This document shows positions 8,475 through 17,137 of a DNA stretch of 64,000 bases, one piece after another; positions within the stretch are counted from its first letter, which is position 1; every line of letters begins with the position of its first letter. Position numbers and translations under genes: made by a program. The stretch is from Clostridia bacterium (lineage in GTDB: Bacteria > Bacillota > Clostridia > TANB77 > CAG-508). Location of the stretch: NCBI GenBank assembly GCA_017528375.1, contig JAFXOY010000024.1, positions 1 to 64,000 on the forward strand, read 5' to 3'. The notes beneath the pieces were generated by a model, which searched no databases, was not told the origin of the DNA, and saw only the letters and a list, made by a program, of their open reading frames with translations.

Positions 8475-8726
8475 ATGTCCATTTACTCTTGCAGCAAAAA
8501 GCGAACTTCACGGCGACAAAGCTATAAAGAGGAACGACTAAGACGCAGACACCGTAGACAACAAAAACTCAATTGTTATGCTAAAACAAATGAAGACCAA
8601 GAATATGAGTATGTGTCTATACCAGTTTATGCCCCTCTGGAGTATGGAAATACTCCTGTAGGTTATAAAGTTGTCAGAAGAAAAAAAGAAGAAGAACCTA
8701 AGAGAGTGCTTATGTATGTGAGGTAA
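8475..8726 (+). CDS. Hypothetical Arg-rich small protein, 83 aa
   Basis: The first 40 residues carry a dense run of Arg and Lys (KKRTSRRQSYKEERLRRRHR), a likely nucleic-acid-binding helix; the rest is acidic then basic again. The ATG follows AAAGGAGGAAATTTCA. The leader contains a CAGGCA/TGCCTG hairpin at about 8416-8430. Single-gene unit with a strong terminator at once after the stop. Family unknown. Confidence 0.55.
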   Translation: MSIYSCSKKRTSRRQSYKEERLRRRHRRQQKLNCYAKTNEDQEYEYVSIPVYAPLEYGNTPVGYKVVRRKKEEEPKRVLMYVR

Positions 8727-8729
8727 AAT

Positions 8730-8772
8730 AGAAATAGGAGAAGAAAATAATTTTCTTCTCCTATTTCTATTA
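8730..8772 (+). terminator. Rho-independent terminator
   Basis: Long near-perfect stem, AATAGAAATAGGAGAAGAAAA pairing with TTTTCTTCTCCTATTTCTATT, right after the 83-aa gene. The remaining gene-free bases to 8900 show nothing further. Confidence 0.8.
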
Positions 8773-8904
8773 GTGTTTAAAGTAGTACAAATTACAGTGA
8801 TACTTATATAATTAAAATTCTCAACAGGACAAATTACAAGTTATTAAGTTGTGCGTCAAATTTTGATGTTACGTACATATTACAATAAATTTTTATAATT
8901 TCAC

Positions 8905-9038
8905 TTGCAAAAATAAAAAACTTATGTTAAATTAAAACCAAGTTAACAGAGCTGTAACACAAATTTCTATTTATAAAAATTTGTAAACCTCAGCTGAAAC
9001 GGAGCCAGAAAGATAATCTTTACGGATTATCTTTTTTT
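8905..9038 (+). ncRNA. Small RNA gene, copy 2 (with promoter and terminator)
   Basis: Promoter TTGCAA (8905-8910), 17-bp spacer, TAAATT (8928-8933). The body from about 8940 is nearly identical to copy 1 at 5795. The terminator stem (GATAATC with GATTATC) is conserved although its loop and flanks differ. Copy 2 ends 80 bases before the SDR gene, so a leader-attenuator role for that gene cannot be excluded; copy 1 ends about 270 bases before its next gene, which favours a free small RNA. Confidence 0.65.
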
Positions 9039-9117
9039 ATGTTTAAAATTGAAATAAAAAAATATATATGTTATTATAAAAAAAATTGTAATTTATTATT
9101 ATGAAAGGAGGTAACAA

Positions 9118-9954
9118 ATGAAAACAGTTGTAATAACAGGAAGTGCAAGAGGTCTTGGATTTAATATGGCACGTTTCTTTAGAGAATATGGTTATAATGT
9201 AGTAATTAGTGATTTAAAAGAAGAAAATTTAATTAAAGCTAAAAAAGAATTAGCGACTATTGATTCTAAAGGAAAAGTTGTCTTTAAGACTTGTAATGTT
9301 TCAATGTTTAATGAATTGCAAGAATTAATGAAATTTGCAGTTTCGGAATTTAATACAGTTGATATATGGATAAATAACGCTGGAGTAAATCAACCACAAA
9401 AAGCAGTATGGGAATTATCTGAAAATGAAATAAACACTATTATAGATGTAGATTTAAAAGGAACAATTTATGGATCAAAAGTTGCTATGGAAGAAATGAG
9501 CAAAAATCATAGTGGTGCAATATATAATATTGAAGGATATGGAAGTAATGATGCTCATATGCTTGGATTAAATATGTATGGTACAAGTAAAAGAGCAGTA
9601 ACATATTTTACAGAAAGCTTAGCGAAAGAAGCTGAAGAGAGAAATACAGGTGTATTAGTAGGAAAGCTAAGTCCAGGGATAATGATTACAGAATTTACAA
9701 CTCATTCACTTGGCAATGATGCAATGGAATTATCTGAAAAAACAAAAAAAGTATACAATATTTTAGGAGATACACCACAAACAGTTGGTAAATTTTTAGT
9801 AGATGAGATGATAAAAAATACAAAAAACAATGTAAAAATAAACTGGCTTACAAATAGAAAAGCTTTTGTAAGATTTTTAACAGCTGGATTTAGTAAAAGA
9901 AATTTTTTTGGAGAAAATCAAAGCTTATTAACAGATAAAGAAGAGATAAAATAG
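9118..9954 (+). CDS. Short-chain dehydrogenase/reductase, 278 aa
   Basis: A classical-type SDR that should use NAD(P)H to reduce or oxidise a small carbonyl or alcohol substrate in the cytoplasm. The glycine motif TGSARGLG is at residues 7-14, NNAG at about 91-94, and the catalytic YGTSK near 160, all in the usual order; a Ser expected about 13 residues before the Tyr is not obvious (region EGYGSNDAH). The ATG follows GAAAGGAGGTAACAA. Monocistronic, downstream of small-RNA copy 2. Substrate cannot be told from sequence. Confidence 0.85.
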   Translation: MKTVVITGSARGLGFNMARFFREYGYNVVISDLKEENLIKAKKELATIDSKGKVVFKTCNVSMFNELQELMKFAVSEFNTVDIWINNAGVNQPQKAVWELSENEINTIIDVDLKGTIYGSKVAMEEMSKNHSGAIYNIEGYGSNDAHMLGLNMYGTSKRAVTYFTESLAKEAEERNTGVLVGKLSPGIMITEFTTHSLGNDAMELSEKTKKVYNILGDTPQTVGKFLVDEMIKNTKNNVKINWLTNRKAFVRFLTAGFSKRNFFGENQSLLTDKEEIK

Positions 9955-10098
9955 ATTTAAGATTGCAAAAAAGTAACTAAATTTGCAATCTTATGTAAAT
10001 CATGATATAATACACACATATATATGGTTATTGCACAACCTGATTTTGGAAAATATACAGGGGAGTGCAATTCCTCTGTTAATTAAGGAGGAATATAT

Positions 10099-10638
10099 AT
10101 GAAGAAGCATTATTTGCTTGCAAACACTGATTTGGTTCAAAGCGATTTAAAAGCAATTGATATTGTTTTGAATCAACCTAGTTTAAGCAACCTTAATGAT
10201 CGGGAAAAAGTTCTCATGGGAAGATGCAAGGATGTAGTGCTTGCTGAATTTCCTGAAAATTGGAGCGTTAAGGAAGAAGCATATTATGTTGCAACATGTT
10301 TTACTTTCTTTGATGAAAAAGGAAGGCCAAGAGTACGTTCCGTTTTTGCTAATCCGTATAAATGCCATGTGATAAAAAGTTTCACAGAAGTGTATACAAG
10401 ATACTACATAAAGTGCATTGATGAAGGAGAGGCTTTTGAACATTCAATATTTAGAATTGCTCTTGTTGATCGTGCAGATAATTCAATAGTATATTCTGCT
10501 GGCATGACTGAGCTTGAGCCAAGTTTTAATGTTTTAAAAAGAAAATTAAACAGAGATTCTAAATATGTTAGAATGTGTGAGGAATATGCTGACAAACGTT
10601 TTCCAGACTGGAAAAACTGTTTAGCATATTGGGAATGA
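10099..10638 (+). CDS. Hypothetical protein, 179 aa
   Basis: Soluble alpha/beta protein with aromatic-rich segments (AYYVATCFTFFDEKGRPRVRS, EVYTRYYIKC) and no membrane segment. Its leader (about 10020-10098) carries a promoter with TATAAT and a hairpin ACAGGGGA/TCCTCTGT just before AAGGAGGAATATAT and the ATG. Single-gene unit with its own terminator. The family is not recognised; style and composition match the other single-gene accessory units here. Confidence 0.55.
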   Translation: MKKHYLLANTDLVQSDLKAIDIVLNQPSLSNLNDREKVLMGRCKDVVLAEFPENWSVKEEAYYVATCFTFFDEKGRPRVRSVFANPYKCHVIKSFTEVYTRYYIKCIDEGEAFEHSIFRIALVDRADNSIVYSAGMTELEPSFNVLKRKLNRDSKYVRMCEEYADKRFPDWKNCLAYWE

Positions 10639-10644
10639 ATTCTA

Positions 10645-10682
10645 ATAAGAAAAGGGAAGTTAAGATACTTCCTTTTTTCTTG
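10645..10682 (+). terminator. Rho-independent terminator
   Basis: AAAAGGGAAGT pairs with ACTTCCTTTTTT; clear T tail. Confidence 0.8.
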
Positions 10683-10684
10683 CT

Positions 10685-10802
10685 TAATTTGATTTTTAAA
10701 TGAAAATATGATAAAATTATATACATAATACATTTTTTATTGAGTTTGTGAAGGTCAGCACATCTCATGGTTCCAAAAATAATTTTAAGGAGGAATACAC
10801 AT
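10685..10802 (+). promoter_or_regulatory. Promoter and AGGUCAG leader C
   Basis: TTGATT, 17-bp spacer and TAAAAT precede a short leader. UGAG..UGUG pairs with CACA.CUCA around a loop containing AGGUCAG (10752-10758), the motif also seen at 298, 334, 1554, 1588 and 51190. AAGGAGG follows. Confidence 0.5.
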
Positions 10803-11366
10803 ATGATGAGAATTTTTGTTGCTTCGGCATCAAGAGAAACCAAAAATGAGGCATATAATAAACTTGCAGAAGACATTGGTTTATACATTGCTGATGGTTT
10901 TCATACTTATGTCTTTGGTGGCTGCGTGAGTGGATTTATGGGCAGAATTTATAATGTTGTAAGAAAACGAAATGAATTCTGTAAAATCATTGCTCCGGGT
11001 GTAGAAGCATATAAAGATCAAATTATACAATTAGCAATGAAAGATCCCGAAGCGAAATGTTCCATTTCTCCAACAGTTAATGACAGAAAGAACAAGATAA
11101 TCGAAAACTCAGATGTTCTTATTTTCATTGTAGGAGGTATCGGAACACTTGATGAATTATTTTCTTGCATTGAGAGCAAAAGAGCAGGCGAACATGATAA
11201 GCCAATATTAATCGTAAACATTGATGGATATTACGATTGCCTTCTTGGAATGCTTGAAAAAATATATATCGAAGGATTTGCAAGTCAGTCAAATCGTGAG
11301 GTATATACAGTATGCAATTCATTTGCAGAGTTAAAGGTAGAGTTAGACAAAATAGCAAATAAATAA
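10803..11366 (+). CDS. LOG-family (Rossmann, phosphoribohydrolase-like) protein, 187 aa
   Basis: LOG proteins cleave nucleoside 5'-monophosphates to a base and ribose phosphate. The N-terminal strand RIFVASAS, the YVFGGCVSGFMG turn and the motif VGGIGTLDEL near residue 115 match the LOG pattern PGGxGTxxE, except that the first Pro is Val. SKRAGEHDKPILIVN follows as in the family. I chose ATG 10803 just after AAGGAGGAATACACAT. It sits behind an AGGUCAG leader, unlike housekeeping copies of this family. Activity is probable but the changed motif leaves doubt. Confidence 0.7.
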   Translation: MMRIFVASASRETKNEAYNKLAEDIGLYIADGFHTYVFGGCVSGFMGRIYNVVRKRNEFCKIIAPGVEAYKDQIIQLAMKDPEAKCSISPTVNDRKNKIIENSDVLIFIVGGIGTLDELFSCIESKRAGEHDKPILIVNIDGYYDCLLGMLEKIYIEGFASQSNREVYTVCNSFAELKVELDKIANK

Positions 11367-11369
11367 TCT

Positions 11370-11416
11370 GATCAAAAAAAGCTGTTATCATATGTATGAT
11401 AATAGCTTTTTTATAT
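11370..11416 (+). terminator. Rho-independent terminator
   Basis: AAAAAAAGCTGTTATCAT pairs with ATGATAATAGCTTTTTT. Confidence 0.8.
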
Positions 11417-11548
11417 AAAAAGAAGTTCTATAATAAATGTTAGAATACAAATAAAACATTTATTATAGAACGTTTTGTTTAATATTAGATTTATAATATT
11501 TTACTTTTAGAATAAATAATTGTTTTAGAATAAATTTGATCTTAAAAA

Positions 11549-12220
11549 TTATAGAACTATTTTATTAACAATTTCTCCTTGTTTTTTATAGATGCTGTTT
11601 GGTGCAATTACGCCTCTTACTGAAGATAAAGGATAAATATTTGTATTTTTCCCAATAACACTTCCTGGGTTTAATACTGATCCGCATCCAACTTCAACAT
11701 TATCACCAATCATTGCTCCAAATTTTTTTAGACCGGTTTCGATTTTTGAATCACTTGTTTTCACTATAACTAATTGTTTGTCTGATTTGACATTAGAAGT
11801 TATAGAGCCAGCTCCCATGTGAGAATGGTAGCCTAAAATTGAGTCTCCAACATAGTTGTAATGTGGTACTTGAACATTGTTAAACAATATTACATTTTTT
11901 AATTCTGTAGAGTTTCCAACGACACAGTTGTTTCCAACTATTGCATTTCCGCGAATAAAGGCACAATGCCTTATTTCAGTGTTTTGCCCAATAATTGTAG
12001 GGCCTGCTATAAAAGTTGTAGGGGCAACTTTTGCAGTCTTAGCTATCCATACATTTTCTCCAATTTTGTCATATTCTTCATTATTTAAAGAATTTCCTAA
12101 TTCTATTATATATTCTTTAATTCTGGGTAAAACTTCCCAAGGATAAGTACATCCATTAAAAATATTTTTTGCAATTGTCTCGTCTAAATTATATAAATTT
12201 GATATTTTACATTCGTTCAT
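11549..12220 (-). CDS. Left-handed beta-helix (GlmU-like) protein, 223 aa
   Basis: Hexapeptide repeats run from about residue 60 to 215 (for example VWIAKTAKVAP, FIAGPTIIGQN, AIVGNNCVVGN, SVIGKNTNIYP), the fold of the C-terminal acyltransferase half of GlmU and related nucleotide-sugar enzymes. The N-terminal 45 residues are a short helical cap; the pyrophosphorylase domain itself is absent. Such stand-alone proteins are often annotated as UDP-GlcNAc pyrophosphorylase-related. The catalytic His cannot be fixed by eye (candidates in ILGYHSHMGAG). The ATG follows a GAAAGG site. Substrate unknown. Confidence 0.75.
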   Translation of the reverse strand: MNECKISNLYNLDETIAKNIFNGCTYPWEVLPRIKEYIIELGNSLNNEEYDKIGENVWIAKTAKVAPTTFIAGPTIIGQNTEIRHCAFIRGNAIVGNNCVVGNSTELKNVILFNNVQVPHYNYVGDSILGYHSHMGAGSITSNVKSDKQLVIVKTSDSKIETGLKKFGAMIGDNVEVGCGSVLNPGSVIGKNTNIYPLSSVRGVIAPNSIYKKQGEIVNKIVL

Positions 12221-12292
12221 AACACATCAACCTTTCTAATGTTATATATAATAAATTTAATATATAATATTTGATTAGTCAAGTTATAAGAT

Positions 12293-13072
12293 TTATAAAC
12301 TATATTCAATATCGTCTTTATTAGAACAGTCTTTTTTGCTAATAGTTTTACTACGTTTTTGTAAATCGTTTAAAGAACTATAATATACATTTGGGTTGAT
12401 TCTTAATGATTCTCTGAAATCTTTTCTTTTTTCTGAATTTAAAACTTGAGTATTTGCTTCATTTATAACATTTCTTATATATTTAAATGAATTTTTTGAT
12501 TGTATAGAATTTTTTACTAACCTATAATTTGATTGTAAATTTCGATATCCTTTAATTCCTATTTTTGCTGTATTAACAGCTAAGTTGTTAATTTGTTGTG
12601 GTAATATATTAGATTTAAAATAATTGTACTTTTTAGAAATTTTTTTGATGAAATTAAATCTTTGTAATTTGAAATTTAATCTTGAAATTATTGATTTAAG
12701 TGTTTGTGAAATAGGGGGGAGTAATTTTGAAATGTTTTCAATAAAAAGTGGTAATGGTTTTTCACTTATAAAACCTAGTTTATATAATTGAGAATTTTTT
12801 TTATAGGAAGCTTTTCTTTCAAGTTCGCAATATTTATTGCAGTTTATTTTAGGGTTTTCAATCCAACTTTTGTTTATGCTGTCATACCAAAAATTAATTT
12901 CAGATTTTAGAGATATGTATTTTGATATTTGTTTCCTAATTTTATTTTCTTTCGTAACAATGTTTTTGTATTTAATAAATTGTAATAGGGAAATATTTTC
13001 TAAAGATTCAAATTTTGGCTTTTGTGAGTTTAAGAATTCTAATTTGTGATTTAAGTCATTAATTTTTGACAT
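12293..13072 (-). CDS. Hypothetical basic protein, 259 aa
   Basis: Very rich in Lys, Asn, Ser and Ile, with long predicted helices and no signal peptide or transmembrane segment. No family recognised. The ATG is preceded by GAAAGGAGTAGATT at a slightly long spacing. On the minus strand a TTTACT/TATGAT promoter lies about 50-90 bases upstream. Just above it are three 10-bp-phased TGTCA/TGTCG boxes (13174-13198), one matching the Spo0A box TGTCGAA exactly. This suggests control by Spo0A or the Spo0A-like regulator, hence a possible role in sporulation or stationary phase. Confidence 0.6.
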   Translation of the reverse strand: MSKINDLNHKLEFLNSQKPKFESLENISLLQFIKYKNIVTKENKIRKQISKYISLKSEINFWYDSINKSWIENPKINCNKYCELERKASYKKNSQLYKLGFISEKPLPLFIENISKLLPPISQTLKSIISRLNFKLQRFNFIKKISKKYNYFKSNILPQQINNLAVNTAKIGIKGYRNLQSNYRLVKNSIQSKNSFKYIRNVINEANTQVLNSEKRKDFRESLRINPNVYYSSLNDLQKRSKTISKKDCSNKDDIEYSL

Positions 13073-13173
13073 TTAAAAATAAAATCTACTCCTTTCTTTA
13101 TAAAATTATGTTAAGAAGAAAATGACAATACTAATCATACTACAAAAAGCAACAAAAGTAAAGAAAAATCGTA

Positions 13174-13198
13174 TGACAGAATTCGACAGAAATTGACA
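13174..13198. promoter_or_regulatory. Triple 10-bp-phased TGTCA/0A-box array
   Basis: On the plus strand TGACA (13174), CGACA (13184) and TGACA (13194) recur every 10 bp. The central one lies in TTCGACA, the exact complement of the 0A box TGTCGAA. It lies between the divergent 259-aa gene and murB, in TGTCA orientation toward the former. Confidence 0.5.
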
Positions 13199-13316
13199 AA
13201 ACAGGCATTTTTCAATTATTTAGTAATACAAATAATTGAATGAAAAATAGTTGCATTTATAAGAAAAAAATGGTATAGTTACATTGGAAATTTTATAAAA
13301 AAAGGAGGAGTTATTT

Positions 13317-14249
13317 GTGAAAGATTCACAAATATATAATCTTTTAATAGAAAAGATTTCAGAAGAGCAAATTTTACAAAATGAATCAATGAAAAAACAT
13401 ACTTCATTTAAAATAGGAGGAAATGCTGAATTTTTTGTAAAAGCCAAAAATATTGAAGAAGTTAGATTTGTTTTAAATCTATGTAACACTAATAAAATTC
13501 CTTTAACTATAGTTGGAAATGGAAGCAATTTATTGGTAAAAGACAATGGTATAAAAGGTATAGTCCTAAAAATTGATATAAATAATATAGACATTAAAGA
13601 AGTTATTCAAAAAGATGAAAAATATGCCGAAATTACAGTAGGAGCTGGAGTCCCTTTAGGAAAACTTGCCCAAATACTATCGAAAAATTCAATTACAGGT
13701 TTCGAATTTGCTTCAGGAATTCCTGGAACAATAGGAGGAGCAGTTCGAATGAATGCTGGAGCTTATGGTTCTGAATTTAAAGATATTGTTATAGAAACTA
13801 CATGCATGAATGCTGATGGTGAAATTATAAAGCTAAGCAATGAAGATCAACAATTTGAATATAGAAAAAGTGTCTTTAAAGAAATAAAATATATAATTTT
13901 AGAAACAAAGCTATTGCTTAAATATGTTGAAGATAATTCAGTTATAAAAGAAAAGATGGATGAGTTTAAAAAAAGTAGATTAGAAAAGCAACCTATTGAA
14001 TATCCAAGTGCAGGCAGTACTTTTAAAAGAGGTTCAGATTTTATTACTGCAAAATTGATAGATGAATGTGGGTTAAAAGGATATAGTGTAGGTGATGCTG
14101 AAGTATCAACAAAACATGCAGGATTTGTTATTAATAAAGGGCAAGCCACAGCTAAGGATGTTTTAGAATTAGTTGAAAAAATTAAGCAAGCTATCGCAGA
14201 AAAGTTTGAAAAACAAATTGAATTAGAAATAGAAATAATTGGTGAGTAA
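13317..14249 (+). CDS. murB: UDP-N-acetylenolpyruvoylglucosamine reductase
   Basis: MurB reduces UDP-GlcNAc-enolpyruvate to UDP-MurNAc with FAD and NADPH, the second committed step of peptidoglycan synthesis. The FAD-binding half shows HTSFKIGG (24-31), GNGSNLLV (64-71) and GIPGTIGGAVRMNAGAYG (around 138-155). The C-terminal half has PSAGSTFKR and GDAEVSTKHAGFVIN. Length 310 is usual. The start is a GTG at 13317 behind AAAGGAGGAGTTATTT. A TTGCAT/TATAGT promoter precedes it. yvcK starts 16 bases after the stop; murB-yvcK is a common Bacillota pairing, here without rapZ between. Confidence 0.95.
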   Translation: MKDSQIYNLLIEKISEEQILQNESMKKHTSFKIGGNAEFFVKAKNIEEVRFVLNLCNTNKIPLTIVGNGSNLLVKDNGIKGIVLKIDINNIDIKEVIQKDEKYAEITVGAGVPLGKLAQILSKNSITGFEFASGIPGTIGGAVRMNAGAYGSEFKDIVIETTCMNADGEIIKLSNEDQQFEYRKSVFKEIKYIILETKLLLKYVEDNSVIKEKMDEFKKSRLEKQPIEYPSAGSTFKRGSDFITAKLIDECGLKGYSVGDAEVSTKHAGFVINKGQATAKDVLELVEKIKQAIAEKFEKQIELEIEIIGE

Positions 14250-14265
14250 AGAAAGGAAGAAATAC

Positions 14266-15894
14266 ATGAAAGGTTTTTTGGAATGGTTTAAATCAAGTTC
14301 AAAGATGAAAAGGTGGATGTTTTTAATATTATTAGGTGTTATTGCAATATGTTATGCAATATCTAAAATATTAGTTACAAATAAATTAGAAACTGTTAAA
14401 GATGTTGTAATTATCATAATAGGATTTGTTATAGGATTTGTTGCAATAATCGTTGGTTTAGTTCATATGAATAAGCGTACTCTAGAGCTTTTAGTTGAAG
14501 AGACTGATAAAAGAGAAGAAGAAAATCTAAAATCATTAATTTTTAATAGAAAAGTGTATAGTCAAGGTCCAAAAATAGTTGTAATAGGTGGCGGAACTGG
14601 ACTAAACTCTGTTCTTAAAGGATTAAAAAAATATACAGATAATTTAACAGCTATTGTTACTGTTTCTGATTATGGTGAGGGATCTACAGATTCAAGAAAA
14701 ATGCTTGAAACATTACCATTAGAAGATATCAAAGAAAGTATGGTAGCTTTAGCAACAAATGAAGAAGAGATGAATAGTTTGCTAAATTATAAATTTGAAC
14801 AAGGTAGACTAAAATCTTTATCATTTGGTGATATATATTTATTAGCAATGCAAAATATTTATCAAGATTTTTCTAAATCAGTTAAACAATCTAGTGAAAT
14901 TCTAAACATAACAGGACGTGTTATGCCGGTAACAATGGAAGAAATGACCATTTGTGCTGAACTAGAGGATGGAACTGTTGTAGAAAGCAGAGAAGAAATT
15001 CCTGAAATAGTAAATAAAAAATCTAGTAAGATAAACAGAATATATATAAATCCAACAAACTGTAGAGTTGCACCTGGTGTTGCAGAAGCTATTGAAGAAG
15101 CGGATGCTATAATAATTGGACCGGGAAATTTATATACAAATGTTATACCAAACTTATTAGTAAAAGGTGTTACAAGAGCTATAAAAAATTGCAAAGGATT
15201 TAAAATATATATTAGTAATATAATGACAGAACCAGGTCAAACACATGAATATACTTTATCAGATCATATTAAGGCAATTATAGATCATGTTGGCGAAGAT
15301 GTAATTGATTATTGTATTTATGATACAGGTGAAATTGTTCCTGAAATCATTAGAAAATATAATGAAGAAGGAAGTGAATTGGTTGATCAAGATACTTCTA
15401 AAGCAAAATCTATGGGAATGCATTTATTAAAAAGAGATTTAGCTACTGTTGATGGTGAAAAAATAAGACATAACCCAGATGCAATTGCTGCTTCAATAGT
15501 TGAATTAATTTGCGAAGACTTGAAATTTAAAGATATGCAAAACAATCCTGAATATATGATTTTAAATGATAGATTAAAGGATAAGAAAAAGAAAATAAAA
15601 AAAGAAAGAAAATTTGGTTTCAATAAAAATAATAGTTCTGATGATGATAAAAAGAATGAAGAAAAGAAAAGCAAATTTTTTGATAAATATGAAGAAAGAA
15701 TAAAATCTATCAGAGAGAGTGATAAAAAGAGTAAAAGAAAAGATAAAAAAGCAAAACAACAATTAAGACATAATTTAAATATTCATAAAGAAAAAAGTGC
15801 AAATAGTATTCCTAGTAATGCAGAAATAAAAAGAAGAAGATTAGAAGAAAGCATTGAAAAAATGTCAAAGGCTAATAAAAATAATCAAAAATAA
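14266..15894 (+). CDS. yvcK: YvcK/CofD-family protein with membrane anchor and long basic tail, 542 aa
   Basis: YvcK proteins bind UDP-sugars and are needed for growth on gluconeogenic carbon sources and for placing wall enzymes. The core (about 100-420) carries VVIGGGTGLNSVLKGLKKY, the LPLEDIKESMVALA helix and IIGPGNLYTNVIPNLLV. Two points are unusual. Two membrane helices occupy residues about 18-70, and the last 115 residues are a charged Lys/Glu/Asp tail absent from short soluble homologues. The usual DDGGSSGRL loop reads SDYGEGSTDSRK. I chose ATG 14266 (GAAAGGAAGAAATAC). Co-transcribed with murB and followed by holA after 27 bases. Confidence 0.9.
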   Translation: MKGFLEWFKSSSKMKRWMFLILLGVIAICYAISKILVTNKLETVKDVVIIIIGFVIGFVAIIVGLVHMNKRTLELLVEETDKREEENLKSLIFNRKVYSQGPKIVVIGGGTGLNSVLKGLKKYTDNLTAIVTVSDYGEGSTDSRKMLETLPLEDIKESMVALATNEEEMNSLLNYKFEQGRLKSLSFGDIYLLAMQNIYQDFSKSVKQSSEILNITGRVMPVTMEEMTICAELEDGTVVESREEIPEIVNKKSSKINRIYINPTNCRVAPGVAEAIEEADAIIIGPGNLYTNVIPNLLVKGVTRAIKNCKGFKIYISNIMTEPGQTHEYTLSDHIKAIIDHVGEDVIDYCIYDTGEIVPEIIRKYNEEGSELVDQDTSKAKSMGMHLLKRDLATVDGEKIRHNPDAIAASIVELICEDLKFKDMQNNPEYMILNDRLKDKKKKIKKERKFGFNKNNSSDDDKKNEEKKSKFFDKYEERIKSIRESDKKSKRKDKKAKQQLRHNLNIHKEKSANSIPSNAEIKRRRLEESIEKMSKANKNNQK

Positions 15895-15921
15895 TTTAAT
15901 AATATAGACAAGGAGGAGTAA

Positions 15922-16902
15922 ATGGAAAGCTTATATTTATTATATGGACAAGAAAATTTTCTTATTGAAGATACTGTAAAAAAGATAAAAAAGTCCTTTG
16001 ATAAATTGGTTGAAGGTATTAACTTCATCAAAGTGGACGAAACAAATGTAAGCCAGTTAATTTCAAACATTGAAACTCCTTGTTTTGGTTTTGATAAAAA
16101 GCTTATTATTGTTAAAGAATCCGGACTATTAAAAAAAGAAGGTAAAAAGAAAAATTCAAGTTTATCAAATACAATGGAAAGAGTAGCAGATTATATTAAG
16201 GATAATATTGATTTTATTAAGCAAGATAGTGTAATTGTTTTTATTGAAAGCGAAGTTGATAAAAATAAATTATATAAAGTTATTGATGATTTTGGTAAGG
16301 TTATGAACTTCGAGCCAGAAAAACTTCCTAATTTAATAAAGCGAATTAAAGCTATTAGTAATGCATATAAGGTTCAAATAACTGATTATGAGGCACAATA
16401 TTTAGTTGAATGTTGTGGAACTAATCTACAAGACATTATTAATGAATTAAGAAAGCTAATTGAGTATAAAGGAGAAGGCGCACAAATTACTAAACAAGAT
16501 ATAGATCTTCTTACAACAAAACAAATAGATAGTGTTATTTTTGATTTAACAGATAATTTAGGAAAAAAAGATATAAAGAAAGCAATGGATGTTTTTTATA
16601 ATTTGATTTATCAAAAGGAACCAGTTCAAAAAATTCTTATTACTTTATATAATCATTTCAAAAAACTATATTTTGTGAAAATTGCTCTTGGATATAAAGA
16701 GAACATAACAGATGCTTTAAAACTAAAACCAAATCAAACATTTTTAGTTAATAAATATAAAACTCAAGCAGGATATTTTAATATTATAGAATTGAGACAA
16801 ATTTTAAAAGAACTATCTGATTTAGATTATAATTATAAAATTGGATTAATTGATTTAAATGTTGGAATCGAGTCAATACTTTGTAGATATTGTGGAAAAT
16901 AA
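15922..16902 (+). CDS. holA: DNA polymerase III delta subunit (clamp-loader)
   Basis: HolA opens the sliding clamp as part of the clamp loader. The N-terminus LYLLYGQENFLIEDTVKKIK and the order of the three domains (Rossmann-like first 140 residues, central helices, C-terminal collar) match the family, as does the 326-aa length. A GTNLQDIINELRKLIEYKG segment is the typical lid-domain helix. AAGGAGGAG precedes the ATG. Last gene of the murB-yvcK-holA run; the infC promoter starts 30 bases after its stop. Confidence 0.9.
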   Translation: MESLYLLYGQENFLIEDTVKKIKKSFDKLVEGINFIKVDETNVSQLISNIETPCFGFDKKLIIVKESGLLKKEGKKKNSSLSNTMERVADYIKDNIDFIKQDSVIVFIESEVDKNKLYKVIDDFGKVMNFEPEKLPNLIKRIKAISNAYKVQITDYEAQYLVECCGTNLQDIINELRKLIEYKGEGAQITKQDIDLLTTKQIDSVIFDLTDNLGKKDIKKAMDVFYNLIYQKEPVQKILITLYNHFKKLYFVKIALGYKENITDALKLKPNQTFLVNKYKTQAGYFNIIELRQILKELSDLDYNYKIGLIDLNVGIESILCRYCGK

Positions 16903-16935
16903 AGAGGTTATAATTCCTAAAAATGTTGAATAAGT

Positions 16936-17137
16936 TGTTGACAAATTGTGGAAAATGTTGTATTATATATAGGTACAAAAAAGAAGAAGCAATCCACTTC
17001 TCACCTTATCGCACAGAAAAAGGTTAATAAATATTGTAATTCTTGTATCTATTTATAATAAATATGTATAAGAACTTTATTTAGAAGGTGGGTTGGCTTA
17101 TTTCAAGTCAATCTTTATTTTTTTTAGGAGGTGTTTT
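16936..17137 (+). promoter_or_regulatory. Promoter and L20-type leader with attenuator of infC-rpmI-rplT
   Basis: TTGACA, 17-bp spacer and TATTAT start a leader of about 160 nt. CAAUCCACUUCUCACCUU near 16990 can pair with AAGGUGGGUUGG at 17094. That competes with a terminator hairpin (GGUUGGCUU with AAGUCAAUC, to about 17120, then TTTATTTTTTTT). This is the known L20 autoregulatory leader of Bacillota, by which free L20 stops transcription of infC-rpmI-rplT. Confidence 0.8.

Noticed and set aside
5760..9038. Assigning the duplicated RNA to a known riboswitch (c-di-GMP, preQ1, guanidine, fluoride)
   Set aside because: None of the conserved cores I remember for these classes is present; left unassigned.
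17093..17137. An ATG start for infC at 17093
   Set aside because: It would place coding sequence through the L20 attenuator hairpin and lacks a ribosome site; ATT 17138 sits behind TTTAGGAGG and is the family habit.
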